From: Colwellia sp. PAMC 20917
Lineage (GTDB): Bacteria > Pseudomonadota > Gammaproteobacteria > Enterobacterales > Alteromonadaceae
Direction of reading: 5' to 3'
Length of the DNA stretch: 64,000 nt
NCBI RefSeq assembly: GCF_001767295.1
Contig: NZ_CP014944.1
Coordinates: 1 to 64,000 of the forward strand
A program made the translations under genes and the position numbers. Positions 18,518 to 28,713 of this stretch are shown here, piece after piece; position 1 is the stretch's first letter, and each line of letters opens with the position of its first letter. Below the pieces are notes generated by a model. It worked only from the letters and a program-made list of their open reading frames with translations. It ran no database searches and had not been told where the DNA came from.

Positions 18518-19295
18518 CGTTTCTGGTGATTGAGAATTACGGTTTTTTCAACTGTAAACCACTACAAGAGGATTATTAATCCTTTTTAGCTCTCCATTTA
18601 ACAAACTTAATTATCAATTTTAACTAAAAATACCTTCTATCGAACGACGGCTCTTGGCTCAGACTATGTGTAAAAACTCCCGAAGGAAAAATTTTATGCA
18701 ACGCTACGTAAATTAATAAGTAGCTTTACATCAAATATAATACTGAATTTAATCGAAAGAGCATTTTTCCGTTGGTTTTAACCAATTACTCAAGTTTGAA
18801 ATAGTTTTCACACATAGATGGGCTAGCAGTTGTCCTAAAGAGCAACCCATAGTTAATGTCAGGAAAGGCACATTGAACGTTAACATAGTCACTTAATGAT
18901 GTGTTTCGAATGTTTATTAAGGTTCACTTATGCCAGTTGAAGTCAGGTTTCAACTTTATTTGGAGTGTTTTTGGTACTTTTTTAATAATTAAAACTTACT
19001 ACCACATTTGTTTCTATCTTTATGTTTATGGACAAAAGTCCATTTTGCTCAACGGCATGAGTAGGTTTGTTTGGTGTTTTTTTTCGATGTCTATTTAGCT
19101 TCTACAATAAGCAAAAACAATGATGAATATTATCAATACAATGTACCGAAAAACAATGGAAATAAAATTGAAAAGACCCAATTTACGTAAGCATCAAGTA
19201 GAATAAATCACTTAAAAACACACCAACGCCTACTGTTTGGGTAACTAATAGACCCTACTCGTTGGAAGATGAGTACATTCTGTCGTTTTGATATT
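18518..19295 (+). other. gene-free region
   Basis: No supported gene. A 65-codon open frame at 18901-19098 is hydrophobic and AT-rich, with no ribosome site, and is treated as chance. Nothing else stands out. Confidence 0.4.
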
Positions 19296-19481
19296 ATGCT
19301 TGAAGTTACATCACCAGACGCTGAGAGTTATGAACGTAAAGGCAAGCAACTAAGTCTAGAATTACGTATGCGTAGCGAATTTATTGCTCATATTGAGAAA
19401 GCGAAAAAGGTAACAAAAAAATTCTCAACCGCTAGTGATGCCCAGGAACATATTACCGTATTATTAAACGTTTATAATTAG
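19296..19481 (+). CDS. hypothetical small protein
   Basis: A charged 61-residue open frame (MLEVTSPDAESYERKGKQ...) with a helical, soluble composition. Its amino-acid use looks like a real protein, but neither this ATG nor the one at 19269 has a well-spaced ribosome site. I do not recognise it. It is followed after six bases by a hairpin with a GAAAA loop. It could be the remaining end of a larger gene. Confidence 0.35.
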   Translation: MLEVTSPDAESYERKGKQLSLELRMRSEFIAHIEKAKKVTKKFSTASDAQEHITVLLNVYN

Positions 19482-19918
19482 AATGTTGACACGAGAAAAT
19501 CGTGTCGTGTTCAAATTCCCCGAATGCCAGTTTTCATTTTATATCAACAGGATACCTTATAAGTTACGTGTCAAAAGATAATCAATTAAGATAGGTTAAC
19601 GTACATTAAAGTCACTGTTTTTCGTGTCTTTTTACTAGGTATAATTTGAAATATATAATTTAGGCTAAGGTCAAAAGTCAGAGAAAGCTAACTTTTTTTA
19701 AAAATTTAAAAATTATTCGTGTTATTCAATTTGACACGATATGGACACGAGAGTAATTTTTGCGATTATAAAGTTAATATAATAAATAGACATTAAAAGT
19801 TATTATTAATTATCAGAGAGTTATGTTTCTAGTGAAATTAGGCAGGTGTTTTCTGGGGAAATGTATGTTTTTGATATCAATTATTATATTTATATAAAAT
19901 ATAAGGAAATCAATAGAT
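19482..19918 (+). other. intergenic region with clustered GACACGA sites
   Basis: No gene. The heptamer GACACGA or its complement occurs at 19488, 19500, 19622, 19733 and 19744. The first two form a perfect 7-bp hairpin with loop GAAAA. The cluster lies just downstream (in the transcription sense) of the tRNA array, a typical place for mobile-element attachment, but no integrase gene is present. Confidence 0.4.
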
Positions 19919-19995
<77 letters not shown>

Positions 19996-20053
19996 TCCGA
20001 ATGTCCTACAATAAGTAGGAAGCCCTAAAGGTTTTAATTCTCTTTAGAAGAAT

Positions 20054-20130
<77 letters not shown>

Positions 20131-20214
20131 TCCGAATGTCCTAATACCTTCTTAGGAAAGCCAAGTTGTTTTAATTCAAACTTAAGAATTTGATTTTATA
20201 CTTATATCTTAAGT

Positions 20215-20258
20215 TGGTTATCGGAGCCCATATCTAATTGAGAGGGAACTGACGACCT
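20215..20258 (-). pseudogene. decayed tRNA-fMet 3' half, spacer 1
   Basis: The minus strand reads AGGTCGTCAGTTC, then altered bases, then GGCTCCGATAACCA. This matches the T-arm and acceptor 3' strand of the neighbouring tRNA, with an altered T-loop and acceptor. The 5' half of the tRNA is absent. Confidence 0.7.
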
Positions 20259-20281
20259 GATTTTATACTTATATCTTAAGT

Positions 20282-20358
<77 letters not shown>

Positions 20359-20442
20359 TCCGAATGTCCTAATAACTTCTTAGGAAAGCCAAGTTGTTTT
20401 AATTCAAACTTAAGAATCTGATTTTATACTTATATCTTAAGT

Positions 20443-20486
20443 TGGTTGTGAGAGCCCATATCTAATTGAGAGGGAACTGACGACCT
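20443..20486 (-). pseudogene. decayed tRNA-fMet 3' half, spacer 2
   Basis: Same layout as the remnant at 20215: T-arm start AGGTCGTCAGTTC retained, acceptor altered to GGCTCTCACAACCA, and no 5' half. Confidence 0.7.
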
Positions 20487-20509
20487 GATTTTATACTTAT
20501 ATCTTAAGT

Positions 20510-20586
<77 letters not shown>

Positions 20587-20669
20587 TCCGAATGTCCTAA
20601 TACCTTCTTAGGAAAGCCAAGTTGTTTTAATTCAAACTTAAGAATCTGATTTTATACTTAAGCGTAAGT

Positions 20670-20712
20670 TGGTTATCGGAGCCCATATCTTTCGAAAGTG
20701 AACTGACGACCT
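20670..20712 (-). pseudogene. decayed tRNA-fMet 3' half, spacer 3
   Basis: A remnant of the T-arm and acceptor 3' strand ending in CCA. It is one base shorter than the first two, with a changed middle (CACTTTCGAAAG). Confidence 0.7.
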
Positions 20713-20735
20713 GATTTTATACTTATATCTTAAGT

Positions 20736-20812
<77 letters not shown>

Positions 20813-20896
20813 TCCGAATGTCCTAATACCTTATTAGGAAAGCCAAGTTGTTTTAATTCAAACTTAAGAATCTGATTTTATACTTATATCTTAAGT

Positions 20897-20939
20897 TGGT
20901 TGTGAGAGCCCATATCTTTCGAGAGGGAACTGACGACCT
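20897..20939 (-). pseudogene. decayed tRNA-fMet 3' half, spacer 4
   Basis: A remnant like the others, ending GGCTCTCACAACCA on the minus strand. Its middle (CCCTCTCGAAAG) is intermediate between spacers 2 and 3. Confidence 0.7.
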
Positions 20940-20962
20940 GCTTTTTATACTTAAGCTTAAGT

Positions 20963-21039
<77 letters not shown>

Positions 21040-21401
21040 TCCGAATGGTTTAAGTATTTCCATAAAGGTTATACATAAACAAGCCATAACTGTTTTAATT
21101 CTTGTTATTAACGAATGCATTTCAAAAGCCTGAGCCCTTGAAAGCGATGCGTATCTTAAGGATAGTTACTTCACATTGCAAGGCGTTTCTTTAACATTTT
21201 TACATCTATTAAAAAAAGGCAGTTAATTGCCCTAATTGTAGTCTAAACGGTGGTTTTATGACCTTTAAAGTCTGCTAATACGGTTATTAAAAATATTTTA
21301 AAATATATATCAGTGAATATTGGTGTTTTATGCACGTCTCTATATAAGTAGTTAGCGTCTTTGTTTATAATTGCGGGCATAAATCGGTCTGGAAAACACT
21401 C
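21040..21401 (+). other. divergent intergenic region between the tRNA array and rlmL
   Basis: No gene. It must contain the promoter of the tRNA array (minus strand) and that of rlmL (plus strand). A candidate for the latter is at 21320-21348. Confidence 0.5.
21320..21348 (+). promoter_or_regulatory. candidate sigma-70 promoter of the rlmL operon
   Basis: TTGGTG, a 17-base spacer, and TATAAG lie about 55 bases before the rlmL start codon. Spacing and orientation fit a sigma-70 promoter. Found by eye only. Confidence 0.5.
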
Positions 21402-23537
21402 ATGCAGCAATTTTTAGCATTAACATCTCCTGGTATAGAAATTTTATTAGCTCAAGAGCTAAAAGATTTAAAAGCATCACAAGTCGTGCAAAAGCCTGAA
21501 GGGGTATATTTTACGGCAACAATTGAAGAGGCCTATAAAATCTGTCTCTATTGTCGTTTATCAACGCGAATTTTATTAAAACTTGCTGAAGGTGATGCTG
21601 AAAATAAAGATAAACTTTTTGCAACCGCGCAAAGTGTTAATTGGTCTGAACAATTTTCGAGTAACCATACCTTTGCTATCGACTTTGTCGGGTCAAGTGA
21701 TGAAATCAGAAATACCCAGTTTGGTGCGCTTACGATAAAAGATGCGCTAGTTGATCATTTTCGTGACCAAGGTATGGATAGACCTTCTGTTGACAAAAGT
21801 TCGCCAGACATCAGTTTTCAAGCGCGTTTGTTAAGAGAAAAGGTTGTTATCTATCTTGATTTCTCTGGCCGTAGTTTATTTAAGCGTGGCTATCGCGAGC
21901 ACTCGGGTGCTGCGCCATTAAAAGAGCATCTAGCGGCGGCTATTATTACTCGTTCAGGCTGGTTAGATGATACGACTAAACCGCTTGTTGATCCTATGTG
22001 TGGTTCTGGCACGATTTTAATCGAAGCTATAATGATGGCCGCAGGTTACGCGCCGGGTATCGACAGAGTAAAATGGGGATTTGATTGTTGGCTTGGTCAT
22101 CAATTATACCCGTGGCAAGCACAATTAACTCAAGCTAAACAAAAATCACATCTTGGTCTTGAAGAATTAAAAGCGAAAGTTTTTGGTATTGATATTGATA
22201 GCCGAGTAATAAATACCGCACAAGTAAATGCTCGTAATGCCGGTGTTCAAAAGTTTATTGAATTTTCATGTAAAGATATCAATAATTTAAATAATGGTTT
22301 TGGCCACAATGGTACTTTTTTACTCAACCCTCCTTACGGAGAGCGTATTGGTGAATTACCAGAGCTTGTTGAAAATTTTGTTTTATTAGGTCGAAAACTA
22401 AAAGCACAATTTGTGGATTGGCGTATTGCTATTTTAACAGCGAATGTTGAATTGCTTTCGATGATGAAGCTAGCAAGTCACAAACGCTATAAATTTAAGA
22501 ATGGTCCATTAGATTGTCAACTTGCTCTTTATAACGTCGATGAAAAACAAGCTTCAGGGCAAAATAACGATGCAGAATTCGAAGATAAAGATTCGGATTT
22601 TGGTAATCGCTTATTAAAAAATAAGAAAAATTTAAAAAGCTGGCTGAAAAAAGAAAATATTGAATGTTATCGTTTATACGATGCAGATATTCCAGAATAT
22701 AATGTAGCGGTAGACGTTTATGGTGAGTATTTGGTTATTCAAGAGTATTCAGCACCTAAAATTATCGAAGAAAGTAAAGTAGCCAAACGTTTACAAGAAG
22801 TTATCTATTTTGCTCCTAAGGTACTAGGTGTTCCTACCGATAAGGTGATATTAAAAACCCGTGCCAAGCAAAAGGGCAGTGACCAATATCAACGTGTTGA
22901 TCAAAGTAAACAGTCGATGATTATCAACGAACATGGTGCAAAATTAAAAATTAATTTATGGGACTACCTAGATACAGGATTATTTTTAGATCACCGCAAA
23001 ACCAGGCAAATTGTTGCACAGAAAGCTAAAAACAAATCATTGCTTAATTTATTTGCGTATACCGGTTCTGTTTCATTGCAAGCCGCACTGCATGGCGCAA
23101 CTAGTATTACTACTGTTGATATGTCTAATACTTACTTGAACTGGGCACAAGAAAACTTCGCCTTGAATAAATTGTCAGGTCATAAATATCAATTTGTACA
23201 AGCTGATTGTTTAACTTGGTTAAAAGAGCATAGGGGCACTTATGATGTTGTTTTCGTTGATCCGCCAACTTTCTCAAATTCTAAGCGTATGGAAGACAGT
23301 TTTGATGTGCAAAGCGATCACGTGGCGTTAATTACTGATGCAATGAAATGTGTTGCTGAAAACGGTGAGCTTATTTTCACGAATAATAAACGAAACTTCA
23401 AAATGGACTTTGACGCTGTTGCTGCTTTAAATTTTGAGGTGAAGTCAATTTCAGAGTTAACCCGCGATAAAGATTTTCAGCGTAATAAGCACATCCATAA
23501 CAGTTGGTTAATTACCCGTAAAAAAGTTACGGCTTAA
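21402..23537 (+). CDS. rlmL: bifunctional 23S rRNA methyltransferase RlmKL (m2G2445 / m7G2069)
   Basis: Protein of 711 residues, the usual length of the fused enzyme. Residues ~45-155 are a THUMP RNA-binding domain. Residues ~160-385 form the RlmL methyltransferase, with SAM loop DPMCGSGTILIEA and catalytic NPPYGER. Residues ~465-711 form the RlmK methyltransferase, with LFAYTGSVSLQAA and a DPPTFSNSKRM motif. By homology it makes m2G2445 and m7G2069 in 23S rRNA during 50S assembly. It leads an operon; its stop overlaps the next start by one base (TAATG), and uup follows. Confidence 0.97.
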   Translation: MQQFLALTSPGIEILLAQELKDLKASQVVQKPEGVYFTATIEEAYKICLYCRLSTRILLKLAEGDAENKDKLFATAQSVNWSEQFSSNHTFAIDFVGSSDEIRNTQFGALTIKDALVDHFRDQGMDRPSVDKSSPDISFQARLLREKVVIYLDFSGRSLFKRGYREHSGAAPLKEHLAAAIITRSGWLDDTTKPLVDPMCGSGTILIEAIMMAAGYAPGIDRVKWGFDCWLGHQLYPWQAQLTQAKQKSHLGLEELKAKVFGIDIDSRVINTAQVNARNAGVQKFIEFSCKDINNLNNGFGHNGTFLLNPPYGERIGELPELVENFVLLGRKLKAQFVDWRIAILTANVELLSMMKLASHKRYKFKNGPLDCQLALYNVDEKQASGQNNDAEFEDKDSDFGNRLLKNKKNLKSWLKKENIECYRLYDADIPEYNVAVDVYGEYLVIQEYSAPKIIEESKVAKRLQEVIYFAPKVLGVPTDKVILKTRAKQKGSDQYQRVDQSKQSMIINEHGAKLKINLWDYLDTGLFLDHRKTRQIVAQKAKNKSLLNLFAYTGSVSLQAALHGATSITTVDMSNTYLNWAQENFALNKLSGHKYQFVQADCLTWLKEHRGTYDVVFVDPPTFSNSKRMEDSFDVQSDHVALITDAMKCVAENGELIFTNNKRNFKMDFDAVAALNFEVKSISELTRDKDFQRNKHIHNSWLITRKKVTA

Positions 23538-23782
23538 TGAGTGTTTTATTTCACTTATATAGTAGTGCCGGTTGCCACCTTTGTGAGCAAGCTGCAGAGT
23601 TAATTGTTGATATAATACCCGATCACCAAATTAAGGTGGTCGATATTATTGATGATGACACCAGTAGCGAAAATAATTTAGTAAAATTATACGGTGTTCA
23701 TATTCCCGTATTAGAGCGCTTGAGTGATAACACACTATTATTCTGGCCTTTCGAACAATCACAAGTAGTAGAGTTGATATAA
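23537..23782 (+). CDS. glutaredoxin-like protein (DUF836 type)
   Basis: An 81-residue protein with a thioredoxin-fold start HLYSSAGCHLCEQA. The redox CxxC (C-H-L-C) is at residues ~13-16 and the cis-Pro is in HIPVLER. It likely acts as a small cytoplasmic thiol-disulfide protein. It is translationally coupled to rlmL through a TAATG overlap and ends 3 bases before uup, so it belongs to the same operon. The partner is unknown. Confidence 0.8.
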   Translation: MSVLFHLYSSAGCHLCEQAAELIVDIIPDHQIKVVDIIDDDTSSENNLVKLYGVHIPVLERLSDNTLLFWPFEQSQVVELI

Positions 23783-23785
23783 ACC

Positions 23786-25693
23786 ATGGAATTAATCCGA
23801 ATAGCTCAAGGCGAATTAGCCTTCGGTGAAGACAGTATTTTAGATAAGACAGACTTAACAGTAAAAACGGGCGAACGTGTCTGTTTAGTTGGTAAAAATG
23901 GCGCAGGTAAGTCTTCATTAATGAAAGTGTTAATGGGTAAACAGAACCTAGACGATGGTCAAATTTTGATGTCGAGTAACATTAAATTAGCGATGTTAGA
24001 GCAAGATCCGCCTGAGTCATCTGAAATGAGCGTTTTTGATTATGTTGCTCAAGGTGTTGCTGAAAATGCAGAATTGATTAAGCAATATCACCATATAATT
24101 CATATTATTGGTGAAGACCCTTCAGAGAAGAATCTTAATAAATTATCGAACGTTCAACAACAACTTGACCAAGCCAATGCTTGGCAAGATGAACAACGTA
24201 TCGATAAAGTATTAACCACGCTAGCGTTAGAAGCAGACAAAATGATTTGCGATCTCTCTGGTGGTTGGTTACGTAAACTGGCATTAGCGAAAGCATTAGT
24301 CAGCGAGCCTGATGTGTTATTACTTGATGAGCCTACTAACCATTTAGATATTAGTAGTGTGTTGTGGTTAGAGCAATTTCTAAAAGACTTTAAAGGCACT
24401 ATCATATTTATTAGTCATGATAGAGCATTTATTCGTGGTTTAGCGACCCGTATTTTAGACTTAGACCGTGGTCAGCTTGTTAGCTATCCTGGTAACTATG
24501 ATCTTTATATCGAACAAAAAGCTCACGACTTAGAAGTTGAGTCCACACAAAATGCTCTTTTTGATAAGCGTCTAGCTGAAGAAGAAGTATGGATAAGACA
24601 AGGGGTTAAGGCTCGCAGAACGCGTAACGAAGGCAGAGTTCGTTCACTTGAAAAGTTACGAGTCGAACGCCAAGAACGACGTGAAGTTAAGAAGCAGGGC
24701 GATATTAATATATCAACCGGTGATCGCTCAGGTAAGTTAGTCTTTGAGTGTGAAAACTTGCATATGGCGTTTGGTGATAAAACCATTTTCAATGGTTTAG
24801 ATCTACTTATAACGCGTGGTGACCGTTTAGCGCTTATTGGTGCCAACGGTACGGGTAAGTCAACGTTAATCAAATTAATCATGGAACAACAACAACCCAG
24901 CTCAGGAAAGATGCGTGTTGGTGTTAATTTAGATGTGGCTTATTTTGATCAACATCGCGATGCTTTAGACTTGAGTATGACCGTTCAGGACACCGTTGCC
25001 GAAGGTAAGCAAGAAGTCACTGTTAATGGGGTAACACGCCATGTATTGGGATATTTGCAAGATTTCTTATTCAGTCCTAAACGTGCTAGAACTCCTGTAC
25101 GTGCGCTTTCAGGTGGTGAAAAAAATCGCTTGTTATTAGCACGTCTATTTTTAAGACCCAGCAACTTACTTATTCTCGATGAACCAACTAACGATCTAGA
25201 TATAGAAACTTTAGAATTATTAGAAGAAGTCGTTGCAAATTATGCAGGAACCGTTATTTTAGTAAGCCATGATCGCGATTTTGTTAATAATTGTGTAAAT
25301 AGTTGTCTTTACTTTGATGGCAGTGGTGAAATAACAAATATTGTTGGCGGTTATGATGATGTTGATAGTTATTTAGCATACAAAGCTGAACAACGTAAGC
25401 AGTTAGCTGAAGGTATAAAAGCCCCCGTTAATTCAGTGAATGAGAGTAAAACCGCAGTTAATGTGCCGACTAAAAAAAAATTATCGTTCAAAGATAATCG
25501 TGAATTAGAAGCGCTACCTGGGCAGGTCGATGAACTTGAAGCATTAATAAATTCATTGCAAGAAAAAGTCAACGACGCTAACTTTTTTGCTCAAGATAGC
25601 GATAAAACAAAAAATATATTGAACCAGCTTGAAGAAAGTGAGTCAAAACTCGAAATCGCTTTCGCAAGATGGCAAGAGCTAGATGAATTATAA
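23786..25693 (+). CDS. uup: ABC-F ATPase Uup
   Basis: Protein of 635 residues with two ABC ATPase domains. The first has Walker A GKNGAGKSSL, signature LSGGW and Walker B VLLLDEPTNHLD. The second has GANGTGKSTL, LSGGE and LLILDEPTNDLD. The linker between them is the charged P-site tRNA-interacting segment, and the C-terminus (~575-635) is a coiled coil, the extension that marks Uup. There are no membrane segments. Family knowledge links Uup to ribosome function and to precise excision of transposons. Last gene of the rlmL operon. Confidence 0.93.
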   Translation: MELIRIAQGELAFGEDSILDKTDLTVKTGERVCLVGKNGAGKSSLMKVLMGKQNLDDGQILMSSNIKLAMLEQDPPESSEMSVFDYVAQGVAENAELIKQYHHIIHIIGEDPSEKNLNKLSNVQQQLDQANAWQDEQRIDKVLTTLALEADKMICDLSGGWLRKLALAKALVSEPDVLLLDEPTNHLDISSVLWLEQFLKDFKGTIIFISHDRAFIRGLATRILDLDRGQLVSYPGNYDLYIEQKAHDLEVESTQNALFDKRLAEEEVWIRQGVKARRTRNEGRVRSLEKLRVERQERREVKKQGDINISTGDRSGKLVFECENLHMAFGDKTIFNGLDLLITRGDRLALIGANGTGKSTLIKLIMEQQQPSSGKMRVGVNLDVAYFDQHRDALDLSMTVQDTVAEGKQEVTVNGVTRHVLGYLQDFLFSPKRARTPVRALSGGEKNRLLLARLFLRPSNLLILDEPTNDLDIETLELLEEVVANYAGTVILVSHDRDFVNNCVNSCLYFDGSGEITNIVGGYDDVDSYLAYKAEQRKQLAEGIKAPVNSVNESKTAVNVPTKKKLSFKDNRELEALPGQVDELEALINSLQEKVNDANFFAQDSDKTKNILNQLEESESKLEIAFARWQELDEL

Positions 25694-25717
25694 CAAGAAA
25701 TGAGAGTTAAGTAGTAT

Positions 25718-27514
25718 ATGAACAAATTTGTAAAATCTGTATTAGTTTTAGGAATTAGCAGTGCGTTAAGTTTATCAATGGCACAGGCAGCTAAATATGA
25801 AGTTATCGATAAAGGTGGCATTGATATAGTTAAATATAGTTATGCTCAGCAAGAAAACAACCAAAATCAAATGGCTATTTCTGGCTCAGATATTTATAAT
25901 TTTCCAGTTCAATTTCAGTATTTTGATACTAATGATTTTGATAGTATTGTTAGATTTGCCAATTTACAATATGAAGATGTTGATGGCTTAGTCGATATAG
26001 AAAACGAAAACGACTTAAGGTTAGGCAATCCAACCGCTAATGATTTAGCTTGGGCTGTCCTGTATTTGACTAGTCAAAACAGCAGCAGCTCAGCTAGGTT
26101 TTATCAAAAAATTGGTAATATATTGGCTATGCGTAACTTAACGGGTAAAGCAGGTGATACTGAAAGCTTTGCTGTATTTGACCAATACTTCCCAGATACC
26201 ACAACATTGACGCGTTCAACGGTTGATTATGTAAACGGTATTACTAATGATGGCTGGATTTATGGTAACGGCTCAGCTCCATATACTGCATTGCCATTTA
26301 CGGGCACTGATAATAACCCTGTTGTGTATTGGGTTCGTGATTTTACCTCAAGAGCCTTTTATTCTCCTGATGCAGGCAATACCATTATTGAATTAAAGCC
26401 ACCGACTGAAGGTGACGATGTTGCTGAAAATCTTCGCTTAGGCGGTGATTCTGCTATTTTAGACATGAGTGAATCTTTATTTGCTGTAGGTTATGCCAGT
26501 ACGAGTATCGATCAAGAAGCGCTTGATTTTATTTTTGATGAAACGGGTGGCTGTGCAGACCCTGCTATTTTAGCAAATGCTCCGTTCGAAATTTGTATTC
26601 AAAATGCAGTGTCGAGTATGTATAACACTGAAGCAATAAAATGGACGCTAAGTTTGGAAGGCGTAACAAAGACCGAGACTTTAGGGCATTTAGTTACGCC
26701 AAATGTTGATGATAGAAGAGAATTTCTTAACTACGCACAGGCTATTAATAATGATGGAGTTGCTGTTGGATTTGCTCATGGTTGGGTGGATGAAAACGAA
26801 ACAGCACCAAGCAGAAATGAACGTCGAAATTTATATGCGGTAGTTTATAAAAATGGTCAAGTTAAAGACTTTACAGATGATCATAGTAAGTTTTTTGATT
26901 CACGTACTTACGGTATTAATAATGCTGGTATTGCTATCGGCCACACTAAAACTGTGGTAAATGGTAATACGCGTACAAAATTCTTTCATGTAGATACCAA
27001 TGATTTTGATAGTGGTATGCAAATGATAAGACCTGATGACTTTTTCAAGGGCTCATCTAGTACTGCACGGGCTATTAACGAAAATGGTATTATTGTTGGT
27101 GAAGGTGAAGTTGAAACACATAACGATCAGCAGTCTCCTCGTCGTAGACATGCTTTTATGTATGAGATTGCTAGTAAGACTTTTACCGATCTCAATGATT
27201 TTTTAGCTTGTGACTCACAGTACACGATTATTGAAGCGCGTGACATTAACGATAAAAATGAAATATCTGCTTCAGCTCTTATTAAAGCACCTCGCCGTGA
27301 TGCAAAAGGTGAATTGATGTTTGATTTAGATACTGGTGAGCAGCTTGTCGAAGATGTTGTTCGTGCTGTCACATTGAGGCCGTTAGCGGGTGAGATAGAT
27401 GACTGTTCAGCGGTTGAGAAAAAAATAGAAAGACAAGGCGCTGGTTTAGGCTTTATCAGTTTATTCGCTTTATTAACCTTTGGCTTTACTCGACGAGTGT
27501 TGAAAAAAAGCTAA
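25718..27514 (+). CDS. DUF3466 family exported protein with C-terminal GlyGly-CTERM-like anchor
   Basis: Protein of 598 residues with a signal peptide (SVLVLGISSALSLSMAQA, cleavage near residue 24). The body contains several repeats of the type INNDGVAVGFAHG, INNAGIAIGH, INENGIIVGEG and INDKNEISASA, spaced ~50-70 residues apart and typical of DUF3466 beta-propeller-like HAF repeats. The C-terminus GAGLGFISLFALLTFGFTRR is a glycine start, a hydrophobic helix and a basic end, resembling a rhombosortase-type sorting signal. It is probably a surface or periplasmic protein. It sits 24 bases after uup and ends before a strong terminator. Function unknown. Confidence 0.8.
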   Translation: MNKFVKSVLVLGISSALSLSMAQAAKYEVIDKGGIDIVKYSYAQQENNQNQMAISGSDIYNFPVQFQYFDTNDFDSIVRFANLQYEDVDGLVDIENENDLRLGNPTANDLAWAVLYLTSQNSSSSARFYQKIGNILAMRNLTGKAGDTESFAVFDQYFPDTTTLTRSTVDYVNGITNDGWIYGNGSAPYTALPFTGTDNNPVVYWVRDFTSRAFYSPDAGNTIIELKPPTEGDDVAENLRLGGDSAILDMSESLFAVGYASTSIDQEALDFIFDETGGCADPAILANAPFEICIQNAVSSMYNTEAIKWTLSLEGVTKTETLGHLVTPNVDDRREFLNYAQAINNDGVAVGFAHGWVDENETAPSRNERRNLYAVVYKNGQVKDFTDDHSKFFDSRTYGINNAGIAIGHTKTVVNGNTRTKFFHVDTNDFDSGMQMIRPDDFFKGSSSTARAINENGIIVGEGEVETHNDQQSPRRRHAFMYEIASKTFTDLNDFLACDSQYTIIEARDINDKNEISASALIKAPRRDAKGELMFDLDTGEQLVEDVVRAVTLRPLAGEIDDCSAVEKKIERQGAGLGFISLFALLTFGFTRRVLKKS

Positions 27515-27539
27515 CGATGAGTTTTTAAATATATGATTA

Positions 27540-27572
27540 GGTCTAGGTTAATTATTAACCTAGACCTTTTTT
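27540..27572 (+). terminator. strong rho-independent terminator
   Basis: A perfect 12-bp stem (GGTCTAGGTTAA with TTAACCTAGACC), a 3-base loop and six T residues. It ends the rlmL-uup-DUF3466 block. Confidence 0.95.
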
Positions 27573-27620
27573 ATGCGACATTGTTATTTATTTCATTTAC
27601 CTCAAGCAAAAATTATTAAA

Positions 27621-28273
27621 ATGCATATTTCTGAACAAGAAAGAGACGCGGTTTATAAAACTATCTTTTCACGTCGAGATGTTAGAAGCGATTTTATTAA
27701 CAAACCCATCCCAGAAGATATTTTAAAGCGGGTATTAACCGCCGCGCATCATGCCCCAGTGTTGGTTTCATGCAACCGTGGGACTTTATTGTTATTAATG
27801 ATAAAGAAACAAAACAAAAAATTAAGCATGGATTTGAGCAAGCAAATTCGGTCTCTGAAAAAATGTTTACAGATGATAAACAACAAAGCTATCAAAAATT
27901 AAAACTTGAAGGGATTTTAGAAGCGCCGATAGGAATATGTGTCACATGTGATAGAGAAAGAAATGGCCCAGTTGTTTTAGGAAAAACGATCAAAGCTGAA
28001 ATGGATTTATACAGTGCAGTTTGCGCTGTACAAAACTTATGGCTTGCCGCAAGAGCCGAAAATTTAGGCGTTGGCTGGGTAAGTATTATCGAAGACGAGA
28101 AACTTAGAGATGCTTTGAATATTCCCGAAAAAATTGAAATCATTGCCTATTTATGCGTTGGTTATGTCACACATTTCAAAGACAAACCTGAATTAGAAAG
28201 TGCAGGGTGGTTGCCGAGACGTTCAGTTGATAACGCGATACACTATAATAAGTGGACACCAGAAGTAAACTAA
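27621..28273 (+). pseudogene. bluB: 5,6-dimethylbenzimidazole synthase-like gene (bluB) with a frameshift
   Basis: Two overlapping frames together give a complete BluB-like flavin-destructase of the nitroreductase fold: FSRRDVRSDF and AAHHAP in the first, MQPWDFIVIND, EAPIGICVTCDRE, NLWLAARAENLGVGW and GWLPRR in the second. The family sequence here is HAPSVGFMQPW. The bases after CATGCCCC (27755-27758) give that reading only if one base is added, so a single-base deletion breaks the gene after ~46 codons. BluB turns reduced FMN into the lower ligand of vitamin B12. The start was set at 27621 to match the family N-terminus. A sequencing error is possible. Confidence 0.8.
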
Positions 28274-28293
28274 CAGATACAACGGAGCATATC

Positions 28294-28644
28294 ATGACAG
28301 AAGAAACTATCTTTTCAAAAATAATCAGACAAGAAATACCGACACCTTTACTCTATCAAGATGAACTCGTGACAGCATTTAGAGACATAACACCACAAGC
28401 GAGTACCCATGTCCTTATTATTCCGAATAAATTAATTCCGACGGTTAATGATGTCACTGACGATGACGAACTCACTCTAGGACGTATGATCACTGTCGCT
28501 AAAAAAATAGCTAAAGAAGAGGGCATTGCTGAAAATGGCTACCGCCTGATTATTAATTGTAATGATCATGGCGGCCAAGAGGTTTATCACATCCACATGC
28601 ACTTAGTCGGTGGGCAACGTTTAGGTAAAATGATAGCGCTTTAA
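28294..28644 (+). CDS. hinT: HIT-family nucleotide hydrolase (HinT-like)
   Basis: A 116-residue protein with the histidine triad near the end, [10 protein letters not shown], and the N-terminal [18 protein letters not shown] typical of HinT (PKCI-like) proteins. By homology it hydrolyses AMP-phosphoramidates in the cytoplasm. The ATG preceded by ACGGAG was chosen as start; it lies 20 bases after the bluB stop, so the two could share a transcript. Confidence 0.93.
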   Translation: MTEETIFSKIIRQEIPTPLLYQDELVTAFRDITPQASTHVLIIPNKLIPTVNDVTDDDELTLGRMITVAKKIAKEEGIAENGYRLIINCNDHGGQEVYHIHMHLVGGQRLGKMIAL

Positions 28645-28713
28645 AGCTTTGTATTTATATTGAATACAAATGAGTTGAGTCGCTGAAATGCTACGGTCAA
28701 TGGTAATGCGTGA

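Noticed and set aside
18901-19098. 65-codon hydrophobic open frame
   Set aside because: AT-rich sequence gives chance Phe/Tyr/Ile-rich frames; no ribosome site or partner gene.
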